Source: Oxyruncus cristatus | Taxonomy: Eukaryota; Chordata; Aves; Passeriformes; Cotingidae | Assembly: GCA_013399855.1 (NCBI GenBank) | Contig: VXAY01006698.1 | Coordinates: 1,221,970 to 1,285,969 of the forward strand | DNA length: 64,000 nucleotides | Direction: 5' to 3' | Shown: positions 23,901 to 35,100 of the stretch, piece by piece | Position numbering within the stretch: the first letter of the stretch is position 1 | Layout: each line of letters starts with the position of its first letter | Notes under the pieces: generated by a model | Told to the model about the DNA's origin: nothing | Databases searched by the model: none | Seen by the model: the letters and a program-made list of their open reading frames with translations, nothing else | Translations under genes and position numbers: made by a program

Positions 23901-26430
23901 TTACCTCAGCTTAGAGTCTGGTGGATTTTTGGGTATTTTTGCCATTAATAAGACTCTTGTTTTGGAAATAATGTTGCAACATTTTTAAATATTCTAAAAT
24001 GAAATACTGTCCTGTATCTATTTTGAAAATACTCAAAACTGTGCCTTTAACTTTTTGTCTTAGGGAATCTTGGCAATCCAAAAATGAGAACTTTCCAGTT
24101 GCCCCTTCGGGAAAGAAACTGTAACGATGAAGGTATTTCTTGTCCCAAAGTATTATTGCATATCGTGTATATAATCTAGATTAATTTTAACTTTTGCATG
24201 AACGTGAGAGGTTTCTGAAGCAATAAGTAATACTGGTTTATGTGTTTGCCTGAATAACTACTGCGTTTTTTCATCAAAATAATTTAAAAATGTTCATCCT
24301 CGTAATCTGAAGTTTGAACATGATGGCATAGTGTAGCATGAATAAACCATTAAATGTGGCTGAAAATTAAATAGACCATTGTGGCTCAATATGTGGCTTA
24401 CTGTAGGTTCTTTTGTTCCATACCTAAAATTGTTTCCTCCCCACACACTTTAAGCCTTTGTGTTGATAGTAACAGAAGCAAACTGCAAAATCATCACAGC
24501 CCAGGTTGCAGCTGCAGTAACTTTGGATGCAACTTAAAATGTACCACAAACCCTGAGATAAAGGTTTTGCTTGTGAGACTTTAGCACCAGATGTGCAGCA
24601 TAAAATGATCCCCCTGACTTTAATTTTCACACCTGTTCTCTTCTCAGTGTATTAGGGGTACATATGGCATTCTGCTATTCTGATTGCTGTTTTGGCCTTT
24701 TTTTGTATTTCTTGTGAAGTTAGTCTGGCGGAGCAGCCAGTGCACAGCCCACCAGTGGATCTGCTTGGCTCTTTTGTAGGCAGACACAAGTAAACTCTTT
24801 CAGGAGCATGAGTCAACCAAAGGCTTTGTAGCCTCATTAGGTTGAGCTGCCATATACTTTTTCTTAGTGTGGTGTCTGAGGTTGAGCTTGATGCTGTGCT
24901 AGTTGCAGTCATGTTTGTTTGGTTCAGATGAGATTATGGACAGACCAATCTTATATCTGATTATAGTTTATTTATAGCTATACCCCAGAACGACCAAAAG
25001 CTTTTTTCTGTACCCCTTGTGCTTCCTTTGCTCCTTGGTTTTAACCAAGTTTCAGGCTGATTCTCTATCTTACTCATTGCAGTTGCCTGAAAAATATGTG
25101 GGTTGTGCAGATGGCTCAGACAAGCATCTGTGTAACTACATTAAACATGCAAAATCCTGTAGTACTCTGCAGCTTCCCACAAGCTTTGCTATGCACAGAT
25201 TAAATGTTGTAACTGCTGTGTTATTTTTTCCCCTATGAGCTGAGCGATGATGTATGAGCTTTCAGAAACAAGTGAAATGTGCCAGCTCACAGATATTTTG
25301 TATGTTCATATTTGTTCATGTACATACAAACCTGGGAGTTATTCCAATGACATGTCTGTTTGCAGAAGTGCAGTTAGCAGTTTTCTCATACGTGGGAATA
25401 TAGTTGTTATGCACAGTGTCTGAGCCTATTATGGGCTGTTCGGATCGCTGTATTTTAAGAATTTAGAGATGCTGCTAAAAAGTTAATTCAAACACTGACA
25501 AAATAGAGGTGCTGTTTGGATTTAGTTCAGGAATTTTTTCTTGGGTTTTTTTATTGGTGAGGGGGCTGGAAGGTAGTAATACAGTTCTTTTTAATCCATT
25601 GCAGGAGTGTAATTAAGGACATTTTTCAGAGATAGCATCTTGACAGAGCTGCAGTAGCATTTTAGTAATGCTGTTAAAGAACAGCAGCTGATTGATTTTA
25701 AGAGTTCTACTGTATGTGAAGTGGACCCTGTATTCAAAATGGAAGACCCTTCCCAAATATATTTCTAAAGCATGCTTCTTGTTGTCTGTGATAAATTTTT
25801 TTCAGAATACATGTTTCTTTCAACAGCTGGTGACACAGGTTGCATTTGGCATAGAAGGACTCTTGGCAACATGGGTTGTGATATTTTAGTCATATTATTC
25901 TAAGGTTGTCTGCCTTGCTTGAAGCGGTGGGTTGCTTTCAAGAATATGTTTTTATCTGAGTCTAGTCTATGCAGATTTCAGTGGCAGAGGAACAATTCCT
26001 GAGCTCTTTTGACACAGGAGAGTAAATGTAAGAATGACTTGGAGAATTGGGTGACACTAGGGATCTCATTCTGGAGTTTGTCAAGAGTTGGGCGTGTAAC
26101 TCTCTTAAACTTATCTAACATCCTAGAAGCTTTCTAGTGAGGTTCTTCTCCAGCATGTCAGATGCCAACTCATTGAATTAAAGTGTATTGTGGTACTATT
26201 TTAACATCCATTGTGAAAGAGGGCATAAAAATATTTACACTCTCAAAGTCTGCCAAGAATGTCAGCTGTGTTTTGATATGTATATTTAATCTTCCTATTT
26301 TTCCTTTATTGCTTTCCCCACAGATGACAGGTTGTCTCAGATTTCCGCTCGCTCGGCAGCATCTAGCTCTCTTGCATCTCAGATACTGGAACGAGCTCAG
26401 AAGAGGAAGGATTTCTGGGGCAAAACATAG
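2855..26430 (+). CDS. MDM1: MDM1 nuclear protein, microtubule-binding centriole protein (14 visible coding exons)
   Basis: MDM1 binds microtubules, localises to centrioles and, in mammalian work, restrains centriole duplication; loss in mouse causes retinal degeneration. I joined exons 2855-2951, 5224-5576, 5993-6127, 7979-8134, 10140-10273, 12406-12505, 17405-17443, 17810-17985, 19396-19674, 21542-21684, 21798-21898, 22745-23003, 24064-24132 and 26324-26430. All introns are GT-AG and the phases join without a break for 2148 bases ending in TAG. With six expected first-exon residues the protein is about 721 aa, against 714 in human. Short repeats of the S/T-E-Y-x3-F type, which in mammals bind microtubules, occur at residues 9-17, 179-187, 222-230 (degenerate) and 302-310. 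Strong similarity lies in RVPYHDPQISKSFEW, VEGTHFSRYHFNQILSD, THHDLTTPTVG and the C-terminal DFWGKT. The start codon is not visible. Exons 3, 6 and 10 are the most divergent and are charged, low-complexity linkers. Confidence 0.97.
5224..5576 (+). CDS. MDM1: MDM1 coding exon 3
   Basis: It follows TTTTTTCAG and ends before GTAAGG. It opens with ITREPKFISKRRVPYHDPQI, nearly identical to the mammalian protein. An acidic, poorly conserved linker follows, ending in KMGNG. It completes the codon split with exon 2 and ends in phase 0. Confidence 0.95.
5993..6127 (+). CDS. MDM1: MDM1 coding exon 4
   Basis: It reads LHRALQRKADLN and then the second microtubule-binding repeat SEYQSQFVW, followed by KSPHEKSPILAAEQ. 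It follows GTTATCAG and ends before GTAACT. It has 45 codons, with both ends in phase 0. Confidence 0.95.
7979..8134 (+). CDS. MDM1: MDM1 coding exon 5, with degenerate third repeat
   Basis: It follows a long pyrimidine tract ending CCCCAAG and stops before GTAAAT; 52 codons, phase 0 at both ends. ETANERNFKG then SPPVKGP aligns with the mammalian third repeat, but asparagine replaces the conserved tyrosine. Confidence 0.92.
8135..10139 (+). other. MDM1 intron 5
   Basis: About 2 kb of AT-rich intron. Apart from the inverted-repeat cluster near 8.8 kb I see no exon or named repeat. Confidence 0.6.
8791..8908. repeat. AT-rich inverted-repeat cluster in MDM1 intron 5
   Basis: Arms TAAAAGACATTTTTAA (8809-8824) and TTAAAATGTCTTTTA (8892-8906) are near-perfect inverted copies, with further AAAGAC/GTCTTT motifs between them. 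No flanking duplication was found, so it cannot be assigned to a transposon. Confidence 0.6.
10140..10273 (+). CDS. MDM1: MDM1 coding exon 6
   Basis: A lysine/glutamine-rich linker (for example EQKHPKQKNKQHISPKP) between TTGCCTTAG and GTATGT. It starts in phase 0 and leaves two bases that join exon 7 as a GGG codon. Similarity to mammals is weak here, so the call rests on splice sites and phase. Confidence 0.85.
10274..12405 (+). other. MDM1 intron 6
   Basis: About 2.1 kb of AT-rich intron with no recognised repeat, exon or RNA gene. Confidence 0.6.
12406..12505 (+). CDS. MDM1: MDM1 coding exon 7
   Basis: It reads KMNTEYRSKFLSPAQYFYKD and then GAWSRIRSKVHNQ, holding the fourth repeat TEYRSKFLS. 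It follows TTTCTTAG and ends before GTGAGT. Confidence 0.96.
14428..14991 (-). mobile_element. Solo LTR of an avian endogenous retrovirus (ERVL-like)
   Basis: The minus strand shows the layout of a common avian LTR: terminal TGT...ACA, a left end TGTGCTGCTTTTGGCTGGGA, and a right end where GGGGTTAAACCCTGACA closes the element. A TTTAAT on the + strand near 14563 gives an ATTAAA signal on the element's strand. No retroviral gene lies next to it, so it is a solo LTR inside MDM1 intron 7, antisense to the gene. I saw no clean target-site duplication. The family call is from memory of avian LTRs, not a search. Confidence 0.8.
15400..15613 (+). mobile_element. CR1 LINE 3' fragment
   Basis: The segment from about 15520 shows the typical CR1 tail: GGTCAGGAGTTGGACTTTGG, GGGTCCCTTCCAACTCAGG and the terminal TTCTATGATTCTGT. 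Upstream similarity is weaker, so the left edge is approximate. It lies in MDM1 intron 7. Confidence 0.85.
17405..17443 (+). CDS. MDM1: MDM1 coding exon 8 (39-base exon)
   Basis: It encodes ASQNTLNSMWYME, matching the mammalian SLNAMWYAE segment that directly precedes VKELRE. Acceptor is TTCTCCTTAG; the donor GTTGGT is a weak match to consensus. Phase 0 at both ends. Confidence 0.9.
17810..17985 (+). CDS. MDM1: MDM1 coding exon 9
   Basis: It reads VRELRERAKAYRERVEGTHF, then SRYHFNQILSDNNSLWDVSS and NNIRALDLAG. This is one of the best conserved parts of MDM1, with a likely coiled-coil start. It leaves two bases over before GTAAGG. Confidence 0.97.
18096..18204 (+). mobile_element. CR1 LINE 3' fragment
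   Basis: Diverged CR1 tail in MDM1 intron 9: GGTTGGATTAGTTGGTC, ACCCTTCCAACCTGGGCTG and the end TTCTGCAATTCTGT. The left edge is approximate. Confidence 0.8.
19396..19674 (+). CDS. MDM1: MDM1 coding exon 10
   Basis: It opens with VSEKEAVTSPQGLQQPD and includes the conserved SVPVKRRLVWDEQEDTEE. A glutamate/lysine-rich stretch follows. It completes a split glycine codon after TTACCTAG and leaves two bases before GTAAAA. Confidence 0.94.
19690..19752. repeat. TG/TA dinucleotide repeat followed by poly-T
   Basis: Mixed GTAT/TGTG/TATA repeats and a short T run just after the exon 10 donor. Confidence 0.85.
20135..20265 (-). mobile_element. CR1 LINE 3' fragment, antisense to MDM1
   Basis: Reverse complement of a CR1 tail: ACAGAATCACAGAATCAG, CCAAGTTGGAAGGGATCC and ACCATCAAGTCTAACTCCTG, with similarity fading after about 20260. 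It is in intron 10. Confidence 0.9.
21542..21684 (+). CDS. MDM1: MDM1 coding exon 11
   Basis: It encodes a serine-rich stretch, then GGRLPTPKLRAIGGTQRTHH and DLTTPTVG, nearly identical to mammalian MDM1. One base joins from each side (phases 2 in, 1 out). Confidence 0.96.
21798..21898 (+). CDS. MDM1: MDM1 coding exon 12
   Basis: It reads GTVLVSPPKFKSSSSPQRKR and then VLGTDPSKRKSFR. It follows CTCCAATAG and ends before GTGAGC in phase 0. The basic clusters could act in nuclear localisation (inference). Confidence 0.94.
22745..23003 (+). CDS. MDM1: MDM1 coding exon 13
   Basis: It includes SLFNSPPAGLRTVDPLPLRQ and, near the end, SHRIQGTLKDPEFQHN, both diagnostic of MDM1. It follows TGTTGTAG and stops before GTGGGT, leaving one base. 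Confidence 0.96.
24064..24132 (+). CDS. MDM1: MDM1 coding exon 14
   Basis: It reads NLGNPKMRTFQLPLRERNCN and then DE, matching the mammalian ARMNNLQLPQ region. It follows TTTGTCTTAG and ends before GTATTT. Confidence 0.9.
24133..26323 (+). other. MDM1 intron 14
   Basis: About 2.2 kb of intron. Short open frames on either strand lack splice context and similarity. No recognised repeat. Confidence 0.55.
26324..26430 (+). CDS. MDM1: MDM1 coding exon 15, with stop codon
   Basis: It reads DRLSQISARSAASSLASQIL and then ERAQKRKDFWGKT before TAG (26428-26430). The ending FWGKT is the conserved MDM1 C-terminus. It follows CTTTCCCCACAG. Confidence 0.97.
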
Positions 26431-26950
26431 TCTCTCCCACCTGTTGTGTAGAAACTGTTCTGTAAAATGATTTATCTTTTGTAGTTTGTAGTGTACATTT
26501 AAAAAAAAAAAATTGTGATTGTAGATCACATGGTAATGCTGCATTCATTCACTTAACCTCTGATATGGCCCAAGTTTTAGGACTTGCCATCCCAATTGAA
26601 AATTAAATATTTAAACTGATGTTTCCTTTATATCTGAGAGTTCATCTTGATTCACTATGTCTCTACAACCATGTGAGGCTTTTTTTTTTTTTTTTTTTTA
26701 TTGTGGCACCTCTTGAAACTGAGATAATTAATTTTTTATGGAACCCATGTGTTACTTTTCACGGTATTCTGCTGCAGTCAGGCAAGTATGACCTGGAACA
26801 GTATTCAGGGGCAACACCATTGTTCATCAAAAGCCTCAGTTGCATTATTTTAACTAGTTAACTTAAAGGCAACAATGGTATATTTGTTTATGTCACTGTA
26901 TGAATTGTCGGCACAACACAGTGCTGTAATAAAAAGTTACCTTTGCTACT
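26431..26950 (+). terminator. MDM1: MDM1 3' UTR with poly(A) signal
   Basis: Sequence after the MDM1 stop codon contains AATAAA at 26928-26933, the nearest consensus signal, about 500 bases downstream. A second AATAAA at 27612-27617 could give a longer form. A 20-base T run lies within the UTR at 26680-26699. Confidence 0.7.
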
Positions 26951-29900
26951 TAACTGCCTTTAACTTGTTACAAAAAATTCTTATTTCCTAATGATGCAAA
27001 CATGGAAGGTACAGGAGTTTGAGAAAAGGACATGAAGCATTAGAATTTGTTCCTTGCCCACAGGATTTTCACCCGGAAGACTATTAGAGTTCAGTGTGTT
27101 CAGTACTGCAGTTTGTCAGATGTACTGATTTAAATGCTTGTCTTGTGGACTGAGACTACAAGATGTTTACTGTTAATTTCAGCTTCTCTAGAAAAAGCAA
27201 ACTCAGCCTCCTTAACCAGTGGTGTTCCCCAGTCCCACTTCAAACTCAGGTATTTAGGGGGAGTTGATTTCTTAAAGTAATCTCAAAAGAATGTTTTTTT
27301 TTCCTTAGCTTTGACATTTTAATTACCTCTCATCCTAGTTACCTGTTGCAGAGAGATTGATACTGTTATGATTGTCATAGTGAAAGGTGTTCGTGATTTA
27401 TGCTGACAGCTCATTTTATTTTTCCAAGTGATGCAGACAAGTTAATATGAAGTAGAAGAAATGGGTGGTTAGCAAGCAGTTTGGTTCTTGTTGTGTGGCT
27501 TCAAGTTTTAGTATTACTTCATTTGGAAATTTTATACAAGAACAATTTGAATTTTGTACACATTTGATTACATTTTGATTTTGTATGCAATTATGTATGC
27601 ATATTACTGAAAATAAAAAAGGTTGTTTGATTTGTTTGTATGGAAGTTATGCTGGATAATTTGTCAGGGCCTGTTACATTGGCACTTCTCTGTTCAGTGC
27701 TCTGTTTCACCTGTTCAGCTGGAATATCTGTGGACTTATGAAAGCCAAGATGTTCCCTCAGAACTGATCTTCAGAAAGGTAATTTATTAAAGCTAGATAT
27801 GTTGATACTTGAAATCATGACTGACTGCAGATCCTTTAAATGGTGACCTGGAGCAGATGGGTGCTACACAGGCTGGATAGGCTGCAGCGCCCAAAGGGTC
27901 AGTCCCCAACAAATTATTTCAAGAGTGTTGATTTAAGGAGTGAGTGAATGAGTGCTATCCAGCGCTGATCATGTTAGAAAACAGTGTCCACTTCTTCCAG
28001 AAATGGTACATTACAGTAGCTTCCTACCAGTGGAGTTATTTGAAACAAATCAATTTTATCTCAAGGACTTCTGAGATTATTCTGTGGCATGCGTTTTATG
28101 ACCAATTATAACTTACACATTAAGTTTCTACTCAAAGGGAAACTGTGTGCTACAGCCTTTATGAAAAATTGCCAGTTTTCCTCTATAAAGATAGTTTTAT
28201 GGTGGAAAACTTGAAGTGGAAATACTTTTGTTGCTGTGATGTTGTGGGTGGGTTAATTTTGGTGTCTTCTATCTACATTATTCATACTCAACATGTTCTC
28301 ATTGTTCTCCTGGCCAAGAGCTCTCATCATCCTCTACTTCTCTGTGATACCTATAACAACCTGAGTTTTATGAACTGTGCCCTCTTTTTTAATGTTTTTT
28401 TTTTTTTCTGTGTTTGCTGGCTTTCCTGGCTGTCTGACAGCTCTGTCAGGGTGTTTGTGCAGGTCTGATTTTGAGGTCTGTAAGTTATAGATATAACACC
28501 GTATGTTCCAATTTTGCTTACAGCATTGCACGATGAGTCTGGTACATCTAGGTAGGTCTGAGTGTGTTTAATGTGTGCAGTATATATTGATTTCTGCCAA
28601 GGAGAAAGTACACATGGTAAAGGAGGGAGACGTTTTTGTTGCACGGGGTTACACACCTGATTTAGATATGAGAATGGAAATTCCTGGTGTCTCACACATC
28701 ATTGGACAATATTTCCCATCTAAAAAAACTTTTGCCTGATATTTTCTAGTTGAATTTACTTTTGGAAGAAGTATTTAAAGGTAAGTGTAGACAAAAATAC
28801 CTGTTCCTGAGTTACACGAGTGCAAAGCTGCTGAAGTGTGCTTTTCTTTAGTCTTCAAGGCAGATGTAAAATTCTTTATGCCTGTTTTCTGCTGTTATCT
28901 TTTTCAAGAGAGATTTTGTTTTGTTGTTTTTCTAAATACTTCAGATCAACATTCAAACATACTTCCTTTTGTGTTTTCCAACAAGCTGAACATAGAAAAG
29001 AAGGTTCAAAAGTGTACCCTTTATTAGTAATTACAAGTGCATGCTGTACAGTGAAGGTGTATTGTTTTCTGTCAAGAAAACCTTAGAAGCCTTAAAGTGG
29101 AGAGAGCAAGTAAGATAAACAGGGATGAAGGCAGTTACCAATAGGAGATTCATCTAAGGAATAAACAGCTTTGGGAGCTTGTCAACCTAAGGTCAGGATT
29201 TACAAATCCAGCACGTTAGTAACTGACCAGTCACAGTATGACCCAGTAAGTGTTGAATTGTCTTCAGCTGCTGTTCCCAAGTTGTGGATACCTGCTGGGT
29301 GAATCTCAGTGAGGGGGGTTCACAGCTCTCAATCACCCATACAAGTCAATAAGCCATCTCATCCTCACTGACTGCTGCCAGCTGGGAAAAGGCCTTTCCT
29401 GCCAGTAAAGCATTCCCTCAGCAAACCCACAAAGAGCAGTCTGAGTTCCAGTCATCACTTCTCAAGAACTTGCTGTCTTGCCAAACAACAAGCCTGTTGC
29501 CTGTCTGTGAGAATGAGAAGTGAGCTCTCAATTTCTTCTACTGAATCAGGATAGCAGTTGTTCGTGGCCTAGGGGTTGGAACAAAGACCTCCCTGTTCCC
29601 AAAGCTCTGCTCACTGACATTCGCCTTCTCCCTCTGGCCAAATCACTCAGGTTGGAATGACTTCAGCAGGAGGGATGAAGCACCTTTGTCAGTACTTTAG
29701 CAGTTCCTTCAGGAAGGTTTTGATCCTGCTGGGCATGAGGAGAGTTTTGAGAATTTAGCCAGTTGCTTACAGTAGCAGCAAGGTAGTATTTAGGCACTTG
29801 CATCTTTTTGTGTCTCTGGGCTTTAATTTCTCTTACAGAGTCTCCATTTTTAGTGCCTTTCATGATGCATCACCCTTCTCTACTTAAAATCCTGAAAATA

Positions 29901-31969
29901 CCCCCAAACCCCAGGACTGCACAGTTTAAGAAGAGTTGGCTGGGGCTTTTCAGCTCTACAGGAAGGTTTGGGAGAATGTTGGACTGTGGATAATCCCATC
30001 CAATTAAATAAATACCGCTAACATGCATAAGTTTTACAATAATATTTTTTTGTTACTTTCCAATTTTAATGCCTTACTGAGGTGAGTTCTGAAACATAAT
30101 GTGGAGTATATAAATGTTGTTAACTTGAAAAATGTAAAAAACCAAGTCTCTTTAGTCATCAGAGCTAGGTTGCTTTTAAGGAAGGTGCAGGCTACAAGAC
30201 TGTTTTTGGGACATACAGTCTGGATTAAGTCACAAGGCCACCCAGTAAGTTTTCCAGTGATACTTAAGTCACTATGGCTATGTTGTTGTATAGGGATTTT
30301 TCAGCATTTTTGGATGAATAGATCCACATGTCTTCTGTATTGCTGATGGATCTCTATGTAGTAAGAACATCCTGAAAACACGTTTGACTTCACCGATGTT
30401 TTACAGGAAACCTGAGTTCCCTCTGCACCCAAGGGCCACAGCCGGAAACCAAGTGTGTTGCAGTAAGGTTAAGGGAAGCTATTTACTATCCACCAGCTTT
30501 CTCCTTCATTCACAAGTTCTTGGAGTCGAGGTATTAATATATTCTCTCTATCTGACTCTTGGTGTCAGTGCTTTCTGGCAGATAGTGGAGGAAAAAGGGA
30601 TTTCCAAATCTGTAATACTTGATGGGCAAATCTGTAGTACTTGAAGATGGGCAGGAAGCACAGCTTCTTCGAACAATTTAGGATGTGCTTATTTGCACGA
30701 TGCCATATTGCTTCATTCCATCTTCCTGTTCTGCAAGGCTGAGCTGGCACCTAACATTCTGGTATCAGAGCCATTCTTAGCATCTGGTAAAATTTGTCAG
30801 CAAAGAGCCCCATCACCATCTTATGCAAGTGGAAGTTTTGCTGTGACCCTGTTGACCAATTTTTACTGTAACCTGAAGTAAAATTGTTTCATTATCACAC
30901 AAATATGTGATAAAGAAAACAAGCTGAACAGTAATTTTAATGGGAAGTGACCAAAAATTAATGTCCTAATTCTAGGAGGTAGTCAAACCTTTTTAGACAG
31001 GAGCCTCGGGAAGAGAGGGTTAGGATGGTGGAGCTGTGGTTAACTCTTCGGGATGCCGTCATTTCTTTGGTTATCTCTGCATTGAAACCCAGTGGGAAAG
31101 TGTTAATCACGTAGCAGTGATCACACCGAAAGCAAAACTTGTAGAGGGGCCAATGTATGGTAGCTAACAAGAAAACTCCAATTTCATAGAAATCCAAGTT
31201 TGGATTGTTTTTTGATCCAAGTTTTCTATTGTGTTGAAGAAGGACATCTGGAGTTCTATGTTAAAAATGTAAATGAGCTTCCTAAATATATTAGTATATA
31301 TACAGTTCATTTGTGTCACATATGAGCTGACCTTGCGAGGTTTCTGTTTCAGGCTGTGTTCTAGAGAAGCTCATGGAGTGACAGAGCAAGCCTGAACTTT
31401 GCGTTCTGAATGTGCTGCTCCTGGGAAACTGAAGGATGGTGCTTGGTTGTCCTGCAGTGTCATGTTAGGGTGGAGGACTGAGAACTACAGAAGGTTCACC
31501 TGGAGACTGATAGTCCTTTGGGAAGGCAAGCAAGGCCTGATAGTGCTTACAGCTTTCACACCCTCTGTTGGATCACTTGTTCTGTTCCTGGAGCTGGATT
31601 AAGAGTGGAAGAGCAAAAGCACTAATTTACAAAGAGCTAGCTAGTTGCGGGGAGAGTTTGTTGGTTCAGTCAGTGCAGCAGATCCTCCTTAGTGCAGACA
31701 GTTCTTTGGTGGAGGGGGAAAAGGACAACTCAAGCTTCTTGCTCTCCATTCTCATCAGAGGTCTTGATCAAGTCTTCTGGTAAAACATGTCAGCTTCCTG
31801 TATGCAACTTATTTATATGTATGCCAGTTTACCTTTCCTAAGGCAACTAAGGCAGTGACCTCTAAAGGTTTCAAGTGGGCCTCAAAGCTTTTCTTTTTAA
31901 CCGTGTTTAAATCTGATATGGACACATATTGTATGTGTTTCTGTGCATGTGCGTGTATATGTATGTGTG
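26951..31969. other. Intergenic DNA between MDM1 and IL22, left part
   Basis: No gene is supported. The alternative MDM1 poly(A) signal lies at 27612-27617. Open frames near 28.1-28.7 kb and 30.1-31.8 kb are short, with no splice context or similarity that I recognise. No repeat family identified. Confidence 0.55.
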
Positions 31970-32180
31970 TGTGCTGGTTTTACCTGGGATAGAGGGTTTC
32001 TTTTCATAGTAGCTGGTGTGGTGCTTTGTTTTGGATTTGTGCTGAAAATAATGTTGATGTTACAGAGATATTTTCGTTATTGCTGAGCAGTGCTTATACA
32101 AGGTCCAGACCTTTTCTGCTTCTCCCCCCATTCCATCAGCATGTAGGCCAGGGGTGAACAAGTTGGGAGGGGACATGTTT
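31970..32180 (+). mobile_element. Truncated avian ERVL-like LTR
   Basis: The left end TGTGCTGGTTTTACCTGGGA, then CATAGTAGCTGGTGTGG, TTGCTGAGCAGTGCTTA and GTTGGGAGGGGACA are in order along a common avian LTR. Similarity stops near 32180, so the right part is lost or too diverged. It is on the opposite strand to the LTR in MDM1 intron 7. Confidence 0.8.
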
Positions 32181-35100
32181 ACTCTCATTTTGGCTCCATG
32201 AATCTCACATTCTTGATAATAGCTCTACTCCAAGAGGAAACTCACTGGCTCAGAGGAGTCTCTTGAGAGATGGGCAACAGTGTAACCTGTCTGGGGAAGG
32301 GCTGGGGCATGGGCTGTTGGGTTCCTTGGGATGGACACTATTTAGAAGACTACTGTTAGCGATGTGGGAACTGTTGCCTTCTCTAATAGCTCTATTATAC
32401 AGAGTAACTGTGAGGCTCACTCTCAGATGATGATGCTGAGCTCAGAGCCTCAGTGGAAGTGCTGGTGTATGGGCAGTGTCGGGCACAAGTATTTCACCTT
32501 AAATTACATTGCTTGCTTTCAAGATTTATTTAATGACACAAGATGGTGTTGATTTATTATGTGATAACTGATGGTACTTGGTAAACCAAGGTGCACAATG
32601 CTGGGGTTATTTCTTAATCTGAGTAACTGTGTGTCACTTGATTTGGATTATAAACCAGCTTGCAAAGTTCTGTTCCCAATTACAGTGGTTTTCTTTGAGA
32701 TGCGCTATGTCAGTAATTCCACTTTGCCATGTCACTGAGTCAGGGCTGTGCAACCACACCACATTAACAGGAAGCACAGAAGTTTCAGTTCACCTGATCT
32801 GACTATTCACAAGACATAGTTGGATATATGTAGGTCACTATATAGAGTGACAGAGTTTTATAGTATGTACGTGACTTTACACACTGAATTAAAAGAACTA
32901 ACCGTCTGGTGGAAGGGTTAATAGTGGTGCCTTTGGTGGCATGAGGCTGTGTGCACTGACATGGTCTGCATTCTCTTTTCTCTCACCTGTGTGAACCAAG
33001 TGATGGCTCCTGTTGAGAAGTATTTCTCTTTATGCTTTACTGATGTTGGCAGGAATTGTCTGAAGAGGCAAGAGCACTGGACTAACATCTGTTGCACGTC
33101 AATTGACACTGTTCTTTGGGGTTTTGTTTTCATATTAATCACTGAATCCTTCTGGCACTGTAAAAGAAATTGCAACATCAGTGGTTCAGTAATCACACTG
33201 TATTAACACATTAATACCATTGGTCGCAGCTGTATAGTGTTGTCTCTGGTTGACTTTCTCTTGGATCTCCACTAAATGAATGTTACTGAGGTGAGAATAA
33301 AGTTATTTAAACAAAGGAGGTTTTGTTTGGTAGTTTTCTTGGGAGGGGTTGGTGTTTCTTTTTTTTTTTTTTTTTNNNTTTTTTTTTTTTTTTTTTTTTT
33401 GTCCCAGAATGTAACTTAAAATTGAAGCCACAATGAACTATTAGTTCCCTTCCTCTAGGATGTTTTATATTATGAAATACCAGTTTTATGATATTTTTAT
33501 ATAGTATTTTATACTTAGAAGACCTAAAAAGTATATAGTAAAACCAAGTGAAGGTCAGAGACAAAGAACTTTGATGAAATATCAGATATGTAAGCTGAAG
33601 TGTTACTGTCAGAGGAAATGTATTACTCTGTGTTACAAAAATGTTACTATCAGGGGAGGTAGGACTTTTGCAGGATGTGCAATTTCCTGAGTCAGCAGTG
33701 CCTCAACTGAGAGCTGAGACCAGAGCCTTTTCCAGTCACCTAATATTCCTAGGCTAAGCTATTCCTCCTTCTTCCAAAAGATTCACAATTTCTTAGACAA
33801 CATTAAACCTATGATGAAAAAAAAAAAAGAAAAAAACCAAGCAAAAATATAATGGTGAAATGCTACATGTCCTCTCCCAGTCTCTGTGTTGATATAATTT
33901 TCTCTACAGAAACTTAATTCCTTCTGCCATTCCTAGTGATCATACACAGAAGACACTTGTTTGTGTACTAGGACATTTCTGTAATGAATAACTGGATTAC
34001 AGAAAAGCTTAGTTTCAAGTTTTATAAAGAATAATCAAGTTCCATTAATGATGTTTTCATTGTTGGACAGAGAGCTGACTAAAATAAGACTTCACTGGGG
34101 CTGAGCTGAAACATTTTTATAGTCAGCTTTAATCTTTGCAAGCTTGAAAGTCTGGGCAAAAGCTGAGGAGAACTAAAATAAAATGCAACCAACTAGCTCA
34201 CAAATGAGGTGGAGCAAAATAAGGGTATGAGTGGGACCTGAAACTTGAGATTGCAAGTTCAGTTTTAGGTGTTAAGTGACCTGTGGTCCATTCACACAAA
34301 TGTTTAAGTTGGGAGAATTGCATCACCAAATAAAAGATCCAACAGGATGATACACAGGCTCACTCTTTCACATGCCTACTCTTGACAGTGTTTCTAGCCC
34401 AGTGGCCAATTCTGACTTTTCTAATGCTGCATAATGCTGGCTGATTCCAAGTGTACTAAAGCTCGAGGAAATTCCTGCATGCCAGTGTGCTACTGCTGAC
34501 ACTCAACAGCTGAACATCAAAGTACAGTGTTGGTTATTCACCTGTGACCTCATTCAAAGTCAGAAGGAAATGTCTGTGGCTTTTGAGGCAGATGTGATGT
34601 AGAGTTCCAGTCATCCTCAAAAAATCCTCTGTTTTCAATGTGGGTCAAGAAGTCATTGTTGAGAATATTCTACCACTATGGTTTCTTAATGAATTAGGGA
34701 AACACCATGTCATTAGACTTTAAATGTTTATAGGTGAGTTTAGTGACAGGACATTTAACTAGTGGGACAGTACCAGGGAGAAAAAATGACCTGTGAACAT
34801 TTTCAAAATTATTTTCTTTATTAATTATACTTAAACAATGCAAGAGGGTATTTTATAGAAGATAAAGGTCTTTGGTAGGTTTTTATTAAAATTAAAGTAT
34901 AACAGGTATGTTTTCTTGTAGCAATTTTGTATTTTAAAGAGTGCTACTAGCCTTAAACATTAAAAATATCATTAAACCTAGAAAAAAAATCATAAAATTA
35001 GAATGGGAAATTACTTCCCCCTTGATTTTTTTTGCCTGGTATATTCTTTCTCCCCAAAGTAAGACCCACCAGTGATCGTTTCAGCCAGAGACCCACGTTT

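Noticed and set aside
24652..24912. Minus-strand open frame in MDM1 intron 14 as a possible transposon gene piece
   Set aside because: No reverse transcriptase, transposase or other motif is visible.
32736..33694. AP-1-like TGAGTCA sites at 32736 and 33688 as a possible IL22 enhancer
   Set aside because: A seven-base motif is expected several times by chance in 64 kb; there is no clustering with other sites.
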